Origin: Acetobacterium woodii
Lineage (GTDB): Bacteria > Bacillota > Clostridia > Eubacteriales > Eubacteriaceae
Assembly (NCBI GenBank): GCA_016213825.1
Contig: JACQZP010000011.1
Coordinates: forward strand, 62,001 to 126,000
Reading direction: 5' to 3'
DNA: 64,000 nt
The translations under genes and the position numbers were made by a program. The notes under the pieces are model-generated. The model had not been told where the DNA came from. It saw only the letters and a program-made list of their open reading frames with translations, and did not search any database. Below are positions 35,511-44,540 of the stretch, in pieces. Position 1 is the first letter of the stretch. The number at the start of each line of letters is the position of its first letter.

Positions 35511-38500
35511 TTGGATCATAAAATATTGGATTTAAAAGAAAAATTTAAACGAAATATTAGCGCCTTGATTGAAAATGGTAATCTTTCAGAGGCAAAAGAG
35601 TTGTTAATTCAATATGATAAGATTGCGGCCAATGAAATAGATGTTTATTCTATTAAAGGTGTAATTGCTATGCTGGAAGGTGACCTAAGTGGAGCGGAGT
35701 GTATACTTAAAAAAGGTTTAGCACAAGATGAGACTGATTTTGATTTGCTTTTTAATTTAGGGTATCTATACGAGTTAACTGACGATAAAACGCAAGCCAT
35801 CAAATACTATAAAAAATCACTTGTGAATTCCAAAGATGTTACTCAAGAAGAAGATGCGTACAACATTTTATTAAAACTAGGTTTAACAGGGAAGATTAGA
35901 GATATAAAAGATAAATGTCTATCAGAAAACTTTTGCGAACAGGCTTTTATTCAAGAGGCTGATGGGAATAAAAGTGATGCGGCAATAAACTACGGATTGG
36001 CTTATAAATATTCAAAAGATGCTTTGGAAAAGGCTGAAATTGCTGATCGTGTAAGTAAGAATGAAGTATTAAAACATATATTTGATGTTGCCGCAAAATC
36101 TGAAAAACGAAGATTTATCATTTTATCTTCTTGTGGATGGACTGACATTTACCAGAGGATGCATCATATTTCAAGATCACTTGCTAAGTTTGGCAATGAA
36201 GTCATTTATGTAATACCAAGTACTACAAATAATACAGAAGTAAGTGACACGGATTTTAAAGACATAAATAATTATTCACTAGAAAACATAAGAGATGTTG
36301 AAGGGGTTAAAATATATGCCCCAGTAGCTAAAACTCACAATGGAACAGTACAAACATGTAATTATAATGATCTAGTACAACAGTTATTAGATGAAAATGT
36401 TGAATCAAAAAAATCGGTAATTATAACTTATACGCCCTGTCAAGTAAATACTATTAAAGAAATGAAGGGTGATTTTTTTCATATCTATGATTGCGTTGAT
36501 GATCATTCTGATATGGAGTACGCTTTTTGGGGAAATATAAAGGACAGTGTTTGGGAACAAGAATTGATGGATAAGGCAGACGCTATTACAACAACAGCAA
36601 CTTCACTATTCTTGCAAAGAGTGGCTATTGAGAGAAAAAATAATGTTTATCTATCACGAAATGCGGTGAATGAGGGAGACTTTCCTATAGATGATAAGAG
36701 TAGTATCCCGGAGGATTTAATAGTAATCCCAGAGCCACGAATAGTTTACACAGGCGCTATTTATGAATGGTTTGATAAAGAACTTTTTTATTCTGTCGTG
36801 AAAGCTAATCCGGAAAAGTCATTTGTAATAATTGGATTTGGTGATGATAAAGTATTCAGTGAAAAATATGATAATTTATTTCTGCTAGGTCCTAAAAAAC
36901 ACAGTGAACTAAAGAGATACTTAAATAATTGTCAAGTAGCGATAATACCCTTTAAAGATGGATCAGATTTAGTCATCAATTGTGATCCGATAAAACAATA
37001 TGAGTATATTGCTGTCGGCCTACCTGTAGTCGCTACGTATATGCCGGAGGTCGCCATTGGAAAAATAAACACTCTCTGTGCTAATACAGTAGAGGCGTTT
37101 AATCAGGCAATTGAGAGATGTTTAAAGTTAGAGATAGACGATAATGCTATTACAGAATTTTTAATAGAGAACTCATGGAATGAAAGAGCTGCATTATTAT
37201 GTGATATTGCCGATATTAATAGAAAAAGCTTAAAAAAATCTGGAATGAGATTAAACTTGAAAAAAGAGTTAGATACCTTGTGTAATAATTATGAATCACC
37301 TGTATTTGACGCGCTCAAAGGGGTTTATTTTAATTTGCATGATAGTCTAAAGTTTGAAGAGTATTTGAGTAGATCCTATATGAAACAAAAAAACAGATAT
37401 ATTGAACGACAGTATTTAACTGCGTTGTATTTAAATAAAAAACTAGATAGATTTACTGAGGTGTTAAAAGACTCAAGATTTATAAATAATGAATTAAGTG
37501 ATGAGCTTCAGTACGTTAGAAATAATTCTAGAATTCCTTGTTTAGAAATTGTTTTAAATCTATGTCTTGGTAGAATAAGAACTGCAAGTTTGCTGACACA
37601 GAAGATAAAAGATTTAACAATTATGAAAGGTTACCAAGCTTATATAAACATTCTTTTAGATGAAATGATTTTTGATATCGAAATTAATAATGATATTTTT
37701 ACGCATCATAGTAGTGCTTTTGCTAATTTCATAATGGAGAAACAAATTGTTAGTGAATCAAAAATCCAAGTAACAAGTAAAGAACCGTTTATTAGTGTGA
37801 TAATACCAACCAGAAATTCTGCTGAAATATTAAAATATGCACTTAAGACTTGCATAGAACAAAATTATGACAATTACGAAATTATTGTTAGTGACAATAG
37901 TTCACCGGGTAACGATGATACTAGAAAAATGGTAGCTGGCTTAAATAGTGATAAAATTTGCTATTTCAGAACACCGGAAGAGTATGCAATGATGGATAAT
38001 TTTGAATATGCATATAATCAGGCGAATGGAGAATATATGATCGTTATCGGTTCAGATGATGGCTTATTGTTACATTGCTTAGACACTCTGGCTAAAATTA
38101 TTATCGAATTAGATAGACCATTATCGATAACGTGGGATTTAATCGCTTATGGATGGCCGGGAGTTGGTATCAACAGCATGAAAAATGGACTATTTATACC
38201 ATACCCCAACATGATAAATAATGTTAAGTGTAATTATCGAGACGAATCCATTTTAAGAGCTGTGTTAAATTTTGAAATGCGATACAGTGCATTACCGATG
38301 TTCTATATGAATTCGATCATAAAAAGAGAGCTTGCTGAAGAGGCAAAAAGATTTACTGGAAAACTTTTTGCTGGTTCACCACCAGATGTATATACTGGCT
38401 TAGTTTTTGCGTATTTACAGAAAAAATATCTGTATGTTAATATTCCAATGAGTATTAGTGGTTCATCAGAAAAGAGTATCGGTGCAACCGCAACAGTTGA

Positions 38501-38969
38501 ATACAACAAAGACAAAAAATCTGAGAACAAATTAAAATTTGAAGATGACAGATTAAAAGAGAAAATAGATTTGCAGGATTATTATGTACCATATTTTGCC
38601 GTAGAAGAAGTAGGTGTTTTAACTGCATCAATGATGGCAAAAGAGTATTTTAGCAACAATGACTTTGAAATCAATAGAGAGAATTTTTATAAAGCGAGCG
38701 CGAGGTACTTGTTTGAAGATGAATATTTTCTCAAAAAGAAGAAAGAATTATATCATTTAATTAAAAATCATGGAAATAGTAAGATAGTAAAATGGTATGA
38801 AAATGACATTGTTAATAATAATGAATTTAAAGGTCATTATAATTATCAGAATAATGATTTGCTTGTTGGGTACAGAGAAAATGGTGGTTTAGTACTTGAT
38901 GCTGCTAAATTTAATGCCTCTAATGTATATGAAGCTGCTAAATTGTATAGAAACATTGTTGGTTACTAG
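35511..38969 (+). CDS. Three-module protein: TPR, GT-B-type and GT2 glycosyltransferase domains
   Basis: This 1152-residue protein has TPR-like repeats at residues 1-185. A GT-B-like glycosyltransferase part spans about 200-570, with RRFIILSSCGWTDIYQRMHHISRSLAKFGNE, RIVYTGAIYEWFDKELF and CDPIKQYEYIAVGLPVVAT. A helical linker follows. A C-terminal GT2 domain lies at about 760-1000, with PFISVIIPTRNSAEILKYALKTC and VIGSDDGLL. It could add two sugars in succession. The start is TTG 35511, supported by AAGGAGGA. It stands alone between two non-coding stretches. Confidence 0.85.
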   Translation: MDHKILDLKEKFKRNISALIENGNLSEAKELLIQYDKIAANEIDVYSIKGVIAMLEGDLSGAECILKKGLAQDETDFDLLFNLGYLYELTDDKTQAIKYYKKSLVNSKDVTQEEDAYNILLKLGLTGKIRDIKDKCLSENFCEQAFIQEADGNKSDAAINYGLAYKYSKDALEKAEIADRVSKNEVLKHIFDVAAKSEKRRFIILSSCGWTDIYQRMHHISRSLAKFGNEVIYVIPSTTNNTEVSDTDFKDINNYSLENIRDVEGVKIYAPVAKTHNGTVQTCNYNDLVQQLLDENVESKKSVIITYTPCQVNTIKEMKGDFFHIYDCVDDHSDMEYAFWGNIKDSVWEQELMDKADAITTTATSLFLQRVAIERKNNVYLSRNAVNEGDFPIDDKSSIPEDLIVIPEPRIVYTGAIYEWFDKELFYSVVKANPEKSFVIIGFGDDKVFSEKYDNLFLLGPKKHSELKRYLNNCQVAIIPFKDGSDLVINCDPIKQYEYIAVGLPVVATYMPEVAIGKINTLCANTVEAFNQAIERCLKLEIDDNAITEFLIENSWNERAALLCDIADINRKSLKKSGMRLNLKKELDTLCNNYESPVFDALKGVYFNLHDSLKFEEYLSRSYMKQKNRYIERQYLTALYLNKKLDRFTEVLKDSRFINNELSDELQYVRNNSRIPCLEIVLNLCLGRIRTASLLTQKIKDLTIMKGYQAYINILLDEMIFDIEINNDIFTHHSSAFANFIMEKQIVSESKIQVTSKEPFISVIIPTRNSAEILKYALKTCIEQNYDNYEIIVSDNSSPGNDDTRKMVAGLNSDKICYFRTPEEYAMMDNFEYAYNQANGEYMIVIGSDDGLLLHCLDTLAKIIIELDRPLSITWDLIAYGWPGVGINSMKNGLFIPYPNMINNVKCNYRDESILRAVLNFEMRYSALPMFYMNSIIKRELAEEAKRFTGKLFAGSPPDVYTGLVFAYLQKKYLYVNIPMSISGSSEKSIGATATVEYNKDKKSENKLKFEDDRLKEKIDLQDYYVPYFAVEEVGVLTASMMAKEYFSNNDFEINRENFYKASARYLFEDEYFLKKKKELYHLIKNHGNSKIVKWYENDIVNNNEFKGHYNYQNNDLLVGYRENGGLVLDAAKFNASNVYEAAKLYRNIVGY

Positions 38970-39224
38970 AAGAGATCCATTTGAAAATACAGAAAGGTTA
39001 TATAGGTAGGTCTTTTTAATAAGGATGCGAAACTTATTTTAACAGCTAGGTGTAGCACCGTATTAGGTGAGCTTAAAACTAATTCTTCATAATCTTCACG
39101 CCTAAGTGTTACCAGACACTTGAGTATTATTATCTGATTGTCATAGGCTACACAATGGAATAATATATCGATGTCCTTATCAATATATTGGTGTTCAAAG
39201 TAGAAATTTGACTTTAAAAGTGGA
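38970..39224. other. Gene-free stretch after the three-module glycosyltransferase
   Basis: Nothing recognisable is seen on the plus strand. An 88-codon frame on the minus strand (38966-39232) lacks a known motif and a clear ribosome-binding site. Confidence 0.3.
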
Positions 39225-39416
39225 GGATACATTTCTATTAAGGAATTTTACGAAGATGCATCAGCAAAGGCGTTAGATAATTTTGAAGAATTATGTTTTA
39301 CAGAGGCTTGCAGATATTGTAATATGCCATATAACGCTCAAGAAATAATCGCAGGTGAACAAATTGACGAGTTAACCAGATCCGCTGAAAGATATTTATT
39401 ATTTTCAAATATCTGA
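39225..39416 (+). pseudogene. Remnant of a radical-SAM protein C terminus
   Basis: The frame ending TGA at 39414-39416 encodes CRYCNMPYNAQEIIAGEQI near its middle. This closely parallels the end of the intact radical-SAM gene at 50637 (CPNCNGDYDLNKILLPAGEQI). The rest of the radical-SAM domain, including its CxxxCxxC, is missing. It runs directly into the next remnant, so a deletion probably joined the two. Confidence 0.6.
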
Positions 39417-40067
39417 AAATGAGTTGACAATTCATATAATAAATTAATACACAGATAAAATAATAGAAAACTTAAAAGAAGAACTCAAAAACTATGAAAA
39501 GTACATTAGTAAATTGAATATTGGTTCAGAAAATAATGTAGGTTGTGTGAATTTTGTTGGCTGAGGATTAACACAAAAATTTATAGAAATAATTTTAAAT
39601 AAACCTTTAAAAGATTTCTATTTTACCACAGAATTAGGTATGGATAATATTTTAACTAATGCAGATAATAACTATGGCTTATATAATCATGTGAATGCAA
39701 ATATCAGCAAGTCTTATTTTCTACCAAATTATTTGATAGATGAAATTATTTTTCTCATCACCAGAGGACAGTTGATAAAAAGGGATACCCTGTCTATACT
39801 AAAAATGCATGTGTAGAGTTTGTCTCTTACAGAACAATGCCATAAACGCATTAAGAAATATGTTGGTGAATTTTGGAATATGGCCAATTTTTATTGGAAA
39901 GAGAGCTTGAGGGAGTTTTAATTGACAGGTTTTTCGGTCTACTGATATCTGGTAAAAGTTTCATTTCAAATCAAATAAAGAAAGGTTTGTTTTTAAATGA
40001 TTATTACAATAGCGAAACAGAAAATATGTATCTAGATTTAGACGTAAATTCAGAAAGAGAGTCTTAA
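39390..40067 (+). pseudogene. Decayed copy of the COG5610-type HAD protein (3' part)
   Basis: Stretches in different frames match the C-terminal third of the intact gene at 54183. Examples are YYFQISENELTIHI, EKYISKLNIG, VGCVNFVG followed by TGA and then GLTQKFIEIIL, SKSYFLPNYL, LTEQCHKRIKKY and the last 64 residues (FLLERELEGVLIDRFFGLL, then NQIKKGLFLNDYYNSE). At least two in-frame stops and about three frameshifts break it. The final open piece (39873-40067) should not be called as a gene. Confidence 0.85.
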
Positions 40068-40068
40068 T

Positions 40069-41403
40069 TTGATAAATATCTTACACATAACAACGCATAT
40101 GGGTGGCGGCGTTGGAAAATTTCTATCGGAAACTTGTATTTATGAAAAAAAAAGTATATCTAATTATAACCATAGTATTTTACTATTAGATAAACCCGAA
40201 AAAACTACTTTTATTGATATCTGCTTAAAATGGGAAATACCAGTAGAAATATCAAACAACATAACATATATTCAAAATCAAATGAAAAATTCAGATGTAG
40301 TAATCTTACATTGGTGGCATAATCCAATTATGTGTAAATTATTAAATGATTTCCCTGAAACAAAAATAAGGCTAATTATTTGGAGCCATGTTTCTGGTTG
40401 CAATTATCCAGCGATACCAGAGCAATTTGCCCAACTTCCAGATAAGATATTTTTCACAACTCCATATTCTTATGAAAACCCGTTTTGGAGTGAAAAAAGT
40501 CGTGAGAAAATACAAAAATCTTCTAAAGTTATATATGGTTTAGGCGTTGGTACTAAAAGCAACGATCATATTTCAATAAAAAAAGATAATGCTTGTTTTA
40601 ATATTGGATATGTTGGCACATTAAACAAAAGTAAAATTAACGAGAATTTTATAGAATATTGTAAGGCTATTTTAAAATTAAAAAGTAATGTAAAATTCTA
40701 TTTGGTTGGTGATTTAGTAAATGATGAATTGCTAAATCAAATTAAAGCCAATAGTATCGAAGAAAAATTTGAATTGGTGGGTTATACAAATGAGGTAAAT
40801 AAATACTATGAAATATTTGATATATTTGCTTATCCACTTAACCCATACCACTTTGGCACAACTGAAAACGTAATACTCGAAGCTATGTCAAATGGCTTAG
40901 CTGTAGTATTATTAAACCAAAACACTGAGAAATATATTATCACCGATATGGAAGACGGCGTGCTTGCAAATTCAATAGATGATTATGCCAAAAAGATTGA
41001 ATTTCTATTGGATAACCCGGAAAAACGATTACGCATGGGTGAAAATGCAATAAAAACAATACAAACAAAATTTAGTATTAAAAATAATATTAAAGAATTA
41101 GAAAATGAACTAGAAGACATTTTGAAACTAGACAAAAAAAAATTTGAATTCAAAAGTGTATTTGGAGATAATCCGTATGAATGGTTTTTGACTTGCTTAG
41201 GTGAAGACAAAAAAATATTTGAAGATAATCTTACAAATGATAAATGTGCTGCTAAGTTAAGTTCTTCTGAAATAAAACCGATATTAAAAGGTAAAGGGAA
41301 AAGTTCGATAGAACATTTTTATGTAACATTTCCCAATGATAAAAAGTTAGAATCGCTATATAAATTAATTACAGAAAAAACAACACGGCTTGAAGATATG
41401 TGA
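40069..41403 (+). CDS. Family 4 glycosyltransferase
   Basis: The 444-residue protein has the GT-B fold. The N-terminal ILHITTHMGGGVGKFLSE is the acceptor-side glycine-rich loop. FNIGYVGTLNKSK starts the donor domain, and the nucleotide-sugar motif is seen in YPLNPYHFGTTENVILEAMSNGLAVV. A C-terminal tail of about 90 residues follows. The start is TTG 40069, one base after the pseudogene stop, with AAAGAGAG upstream. It heads a tightly packed operon reaching 48999. Confidence 0.87.
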   Translation: MINILHITTHMGGGVGKFLSETCIYEKKSISNYNHSILLLDKPEKTTFIDICLKWEIPVEISNNITYIQNQMKNSDVVILHWWHNPIMCKLLNDFPETKIRLIIWSHVSGCNYPAIPEQFAQLPDKIFFTTPYSYENPFWSEKSREKIQKSSKVIYGLGVGTKSNDHISIKKDNACFNIGYVGTLNKSKINENFIEYCKAILKLKSNVKFYLVGDLVNDELLNQIKANSIEEKFELVGYTNEVNKYYEIFDIFAYPLNPYHFGTTENVILEAMSNGLAVVLLNQNTEKYIITDMEDGVLANSIDDYAKKIEFLLDNPEKRLRMGENAIKTIQTKFSIKNNIKELENELEDILKLDKKKFEFKSVFGDNPYEWFLTCLGEDKKIFEDNLTNDKCAAKLSSSEIKPILKGKGKSSIEHFYVTFPNDKKLESLYKLITEKTTRLEDM

Positions 41404-41441
41404 GATTTAGATTATATTCATGTTGCGAAAGGGGAATTACC

Positions 41442-42467
41442 ATGGCCGAAATTAAACCTAGTTATGATACAAAAAGAACCAATTTAGCCGAAGTAATACC
41501 ATTAGATTCGCCTTTTGGTATGTATATAGAGCCAACACGATTATGCAATTTTAAATGTTTTTATTGTATGCACGCAACTAGAGGAGAAGTTGATGGCGCG
41601 CTTAAAAAAACAGGATTCAAAATAGAAAATATGAGAATGGAGCTTTTTGATAAACTTGTAATAAATATTATGAATTTTCCAACTCAGCCAAAAAGAATTT
41701 GTTTTTCTGGTTTGGGCGACCCTTTAATGAATAATGATTTACCCGTTATGATTAAAAAATTAAGATGCGCCGGATTTAATGGCAGATTAGATGTATTAAC
41801 TAATGGAGTTCTGCTTACAAACGAGATGAGTAATAGATTAATTGAAGCAGGAATAAATCGTTTACAGATATCTATACAAGGTCTAAATGATGAAAAGTAT
41901 AGAGAAATATGTAAGACAAAAGTAGATTTTAAAAATTTAGTAGATAATTTAAAATACTTTTATCAGACTAAAGGAGAAAATGTAACGTTGTTCATAAAAA
42001 TAATAGATTCTCTTTTAGAAGATAAAGAAGATGAAAAAAGGTTTCATGAAGTTTTCTCAAGCATTTGTGACACTATTTTTATTGAGCATTTAGTAATAAT
42101 GCAACAGCAAATGGGCGACCATGGTGGTCAAGCCGACCATATCAAAAATTTAAACGGTGAGTATGTAATCCCTAAAAAAATCTGTTCAATAATGTTTTAT
42201 TTTTTACAAGTTAACATTGATGGTGAAACGTTCCCTTGTTCAACACCAGGATTACCTAATAGCTTTTCTATGGGAAATGCTAATGAAAAGACATTAATTG
42301 AAATATGGAATGATAAAAAAAGATATAATTTGATGATCAAAAATTTGAAAGTCGGATATAAAGCGTTTAACGAATGTGCTGAGTGTTCTTCTGTTGTATG
42401 TATAGCAGATAAAAATGAATTTCTTGATGATAAAGCAGAAAGTGTATTAAAAAAATTAGAAAAATAA
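41442..42467 (+). CDS. Radical SAM/SPASM protein 1
   Basis: The 341-residue enzyme has the [4Fe-4S]-SAM motif C35-N-F-K-C39-F-Y-C42. The usual GDP-type motif reads FSGLGDPLMN, and a SPASM C terminus has cysteines at CSIMFYFLQ, FPCSTPG and CAECSSVVC. It generates a 5'-deoxyadenosyl radical, but the substrate is unknown. The frame is open from GTG 41400, but ATG 41442 follows GAAAGGGGAATT and gives an N terminus like its two neighbours. The context suggests sugar or glycan tailoring. Confidence 0.88.
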   Translation: MAEIKPSYDTKRTNLAEVIPLDSPFGMYIEPTRLCNFKCFYCMHATRGEVDGALKKTGFKIENMRMELFDKLVINIMNFPTQPKRICFSGLGDPLMNNDLPVMIKKLRCAGFNGRLDVLTNGVLLTNEMSNRLIEAGINRLQISIQGLNDEKYREICKTKVDFKNLVDNLKYFYQTKGENVTLFIKIIDSLLEDKEDEKRFHEVFSSICDTIFIEHLVIMQQQMGDHGGQADHIKNLNGEYVIPKKICSIMFYFLQVNIDGETFPCSTPGLPNSFSMGNANEKTLIEIWNDKKRYNLMIKNLKVGYKAFNECAECSSVVCIADKNEFLDDKAESVLKKLEK

Positions 42468-42486
42468 TAAAAAAGGGTGATAACTA

Positions 42487-43488
42487 TTGAAATCAAAAAT
42501 AAAACCAATGGCAACAGCAGAAAGAGTTAGACTTTCAGATGTCGTTCCGTTAGATACACCTTTTACAGTTTATATTTATCCAACGACTTTCTGCAATTTT
42601 AGGTGCACTTATTGTGGACATTCGCTTGGCAAGGAAACGATGAAAGAAGTATATGACTTAGACTTTGAAACAATGGAAATGGATACTTTCAAACTTATAA
42701 TAGATCTGTTGAAAGCATTCCCCCGAAAATTAAAAGTTCTTTCATTGACAGGTCATGGAGAGCCTTTAATAAATGAAAATTTGTCTGATATGGTTCGTTA
42801 TGCAAAAGAAAACAACATATCTGAAAAAATAGAATTTATTTCCAATGGTTCTTTACTTACTAATGAAGTATCAAACAATCTAATAGATGCAGGACTTGAT
42901 TGCTTAAAATTATCTATTCAAGGTGTTACAGCAAAATCCTACAAAAAAGTATGTAATTATAATATTGATTATGAAGAATTCATAAAACAAGTGGAATACT
43001 TTTATAATAATAGAAAAAATTGCCAGTTATATGTTAAAACGATGGACATTGCTTTATCAGAAAACGAAAGAGAACTATTTTATAAAACTTATGAAAACAT
43101 TTCAGATAGAATGTATATAGAAGAAGTAAGAAATGTTTATTCTGGAGTCTCGTCAACTGAAAATATTAATGTGACAAAAGACAGATATGGCAGAACACAT
43201 GAAAAGAGACATGTTTGTCCGCTATGTTTTTTCGGACTTGGCATTTTGCCAAATGGTGATGTCAAGCCATGTGATTCTGTTTACAAACCTATTATACTCG
43301 GGAATGTTAGAGATTCTTCACTTATTGATATGTGGAATGGTAAAATCCTAAAAGAATTCAGACGAACGCAACTTAAAGGTGAAAGATATTCAAATGAAAA
43401 GTGTAAAGTATGTATTGCACCAGATGATGTTTCACACCCATTAGATGAATTAGATGCAAAAGCACAGGAAATATTGAAAAAATTATAA
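42487..43488 (+). CDS. Radical SAM/SPASM protein 2
   Basis: A 333-residue paralogue of the preceding protein, with C36-N-F-R-C40-T-Y-C43, the LTGHGEPLIN motif and a SPASM tail (CPLCFFGLGILPNGDVKPCDSVY and CKVCIAP). The N-terminal lead-in RVRLSDVVPLDTPF is shared with proteins 1 and 3. The start is TTG 42487, 19 bases after the previous stop, preceded by AAAAGGGTGATAAC. The substrate is unknown. Confidence 0.88.
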   Translation: MKSKIKPMATAERVRLSDVVPLDTPFTVYIYPTTFCNFRCTYCGHSLGKETMKEVYDLDFETMEMDTFKLIIDLLKAFPRKLKVLSLTGHGEPLINENLSDMVRYAKENNISEKIEFISNGSLLTNEVSNNLIDAGLDCLKLSIQGVTAKSYKKVCNYNIDYEEFIKQVEYFYNNRKNCQLYVKTMDIALSENERELFYKTYENISDRMYIEEVRNVYSGVSSTENINVTKDRYGRTHEKRHVCPLCFFGLGILPNGDVKPCDSVYKPIILGNVRDSSLIDMWNGKILKEFRRTQLKGERYSNEKCKVCIAPDDVSHPLDELDAKAQEILKKL

Positions 43489-43505
43489 AAAAATGCGAGG
43501 TATAA

Positions 43506-44540
43506 ATGGATAATAAGATTTTAAAAACACCAACAACTGGTGGGGAGAGAATACCTCTTGCAGATAACTTACCGCTTCACACACCTTTACTAATTCAAAT
43601 TTTCCCAGTTTATGCTTGTAATTTTAAATGTGGCTATTGTATTTATGCAATAGACAAGAGTAAACATGGCTATATTTCAGACAGAGTATTCATGGAAATG
43701 GACTTATACAAGAAATCTATTGATGGTATGAAGCAGTTTGATAAGAAAGTTAAAATGTTACGCTTCGCCGCAATCGGCGAACCATTGTTACATAAGAACA
43801 TTGCTGATATGATTGATTATGCTAAAAATGCTGACATAGCTGATAATATAGATATTGTTACAAACGGTTCGTTACTTACCGAAAAACTTTCTGATGATCT
43901 AATAAATGCGGGACTTTCAAAACTAAGAATATCACTGGAGGGATTGAGTAACGAAGATTATAAAAAGAATAGTAGTGTAAATATTGATTTTAATAGACTA
44001 GTTCAAAATATAGCATATTTCTACAAAAATAAAAAACAATCTAAAATTTATATAAAAATTATCGATTATATGCTGAAAAATGATGAATATAAAAATAAGT
44101 TTTATGATACATTCTATCCCATTTGTGATGAAATTGCAATTGAGCATTTAACACCAACCATAGCTGATATAGATTATAGCAAAATGTCAGATGAAAAATT
44201 AGATAAGCCTCAAAACGAAGAAAAAATGATTGATACAAATATTTGCTCGGAACCTTTTTATTTAATGCAGATTAATCCTGATGGTAAAGTTGTACCTTGT
44301 TGTAATATGACATATCCAGAAATTTTGGGAGATGTCAATATTAATTCAGTTAAAGAAATATGGAATGGCAAAAAGTTTAATTGTTTTAGACTGCGACAGT
44401 TAAATGGAACTAAAAGCACATGTGATGTGTGTAAGGAGTGCAAAACATATTTATATGGCATGCACAGGGAAGACTTACTTGACAATAATAAGGTTGAATT
44501 GATTGGTAAGTATAAACTGGAGAAGGAAGATGGAGAATAA
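43506..44540 (+). CDS. Radical SAM/SPASM protein 3
   Basis: A third paralogue, 344 residues, with C38-N-F-K-C42-G-Y-C45, the FAAIGEPLLH motif and a SPASM tail (CSEPFYLMQINPDGKVVPCCNMTYPEILG and CDVCKECKTYL). The double cysteine in VPCC is a small difference from protein 2. The start ATG follows TGCGAGGTATAA. The gene overlaps the next start by 11 bases. Three such genes in a row are unusual. Confidence 0.88.
   Translation: MDNKILKTPTTGGERIPLADNLPLHTPLLIQIFPVYACNFKCGYCIYAIDKSKHGYISDRVFMEMDLYKKSIDGMKQFDKKVKMLRFAAIGEPLLHKNIADMIDYAKNADIADNIDIVTNGSLLTEKLSDDLINAGLSKLRISLEGLSNEDYKKNSSVNIDFNRLVQNIAYFYKNKKQSKIYIKIIDYMLKNDEYKNKFYDTFYPICDEIAIEHLTPTIADIDYSKMSDEKLDKPQNEEKMIDTNICSEPFYLMQINPDGKVVPCCNMTYPEILGDVNINSVKEIWNGKKFNCFRLRQLNGTKSTCDVCKECKTYLYGMHREDLLDNNKVELIGKYKLEKEDGE

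Noticed and set aside
38966-39232. Minus-strand frame of 88 codons
   Set aside because: It overlaps the end of a glycosyltransferase gene, shows no family motif and lacks a clear ribosome-binding site.
39873-40067. Open frame of 64 codons that looks like a small gene
   Set aside because: It is the last surviving piece of the decayed COG5610-type gene; the frames before it hold the rest of the same protein.
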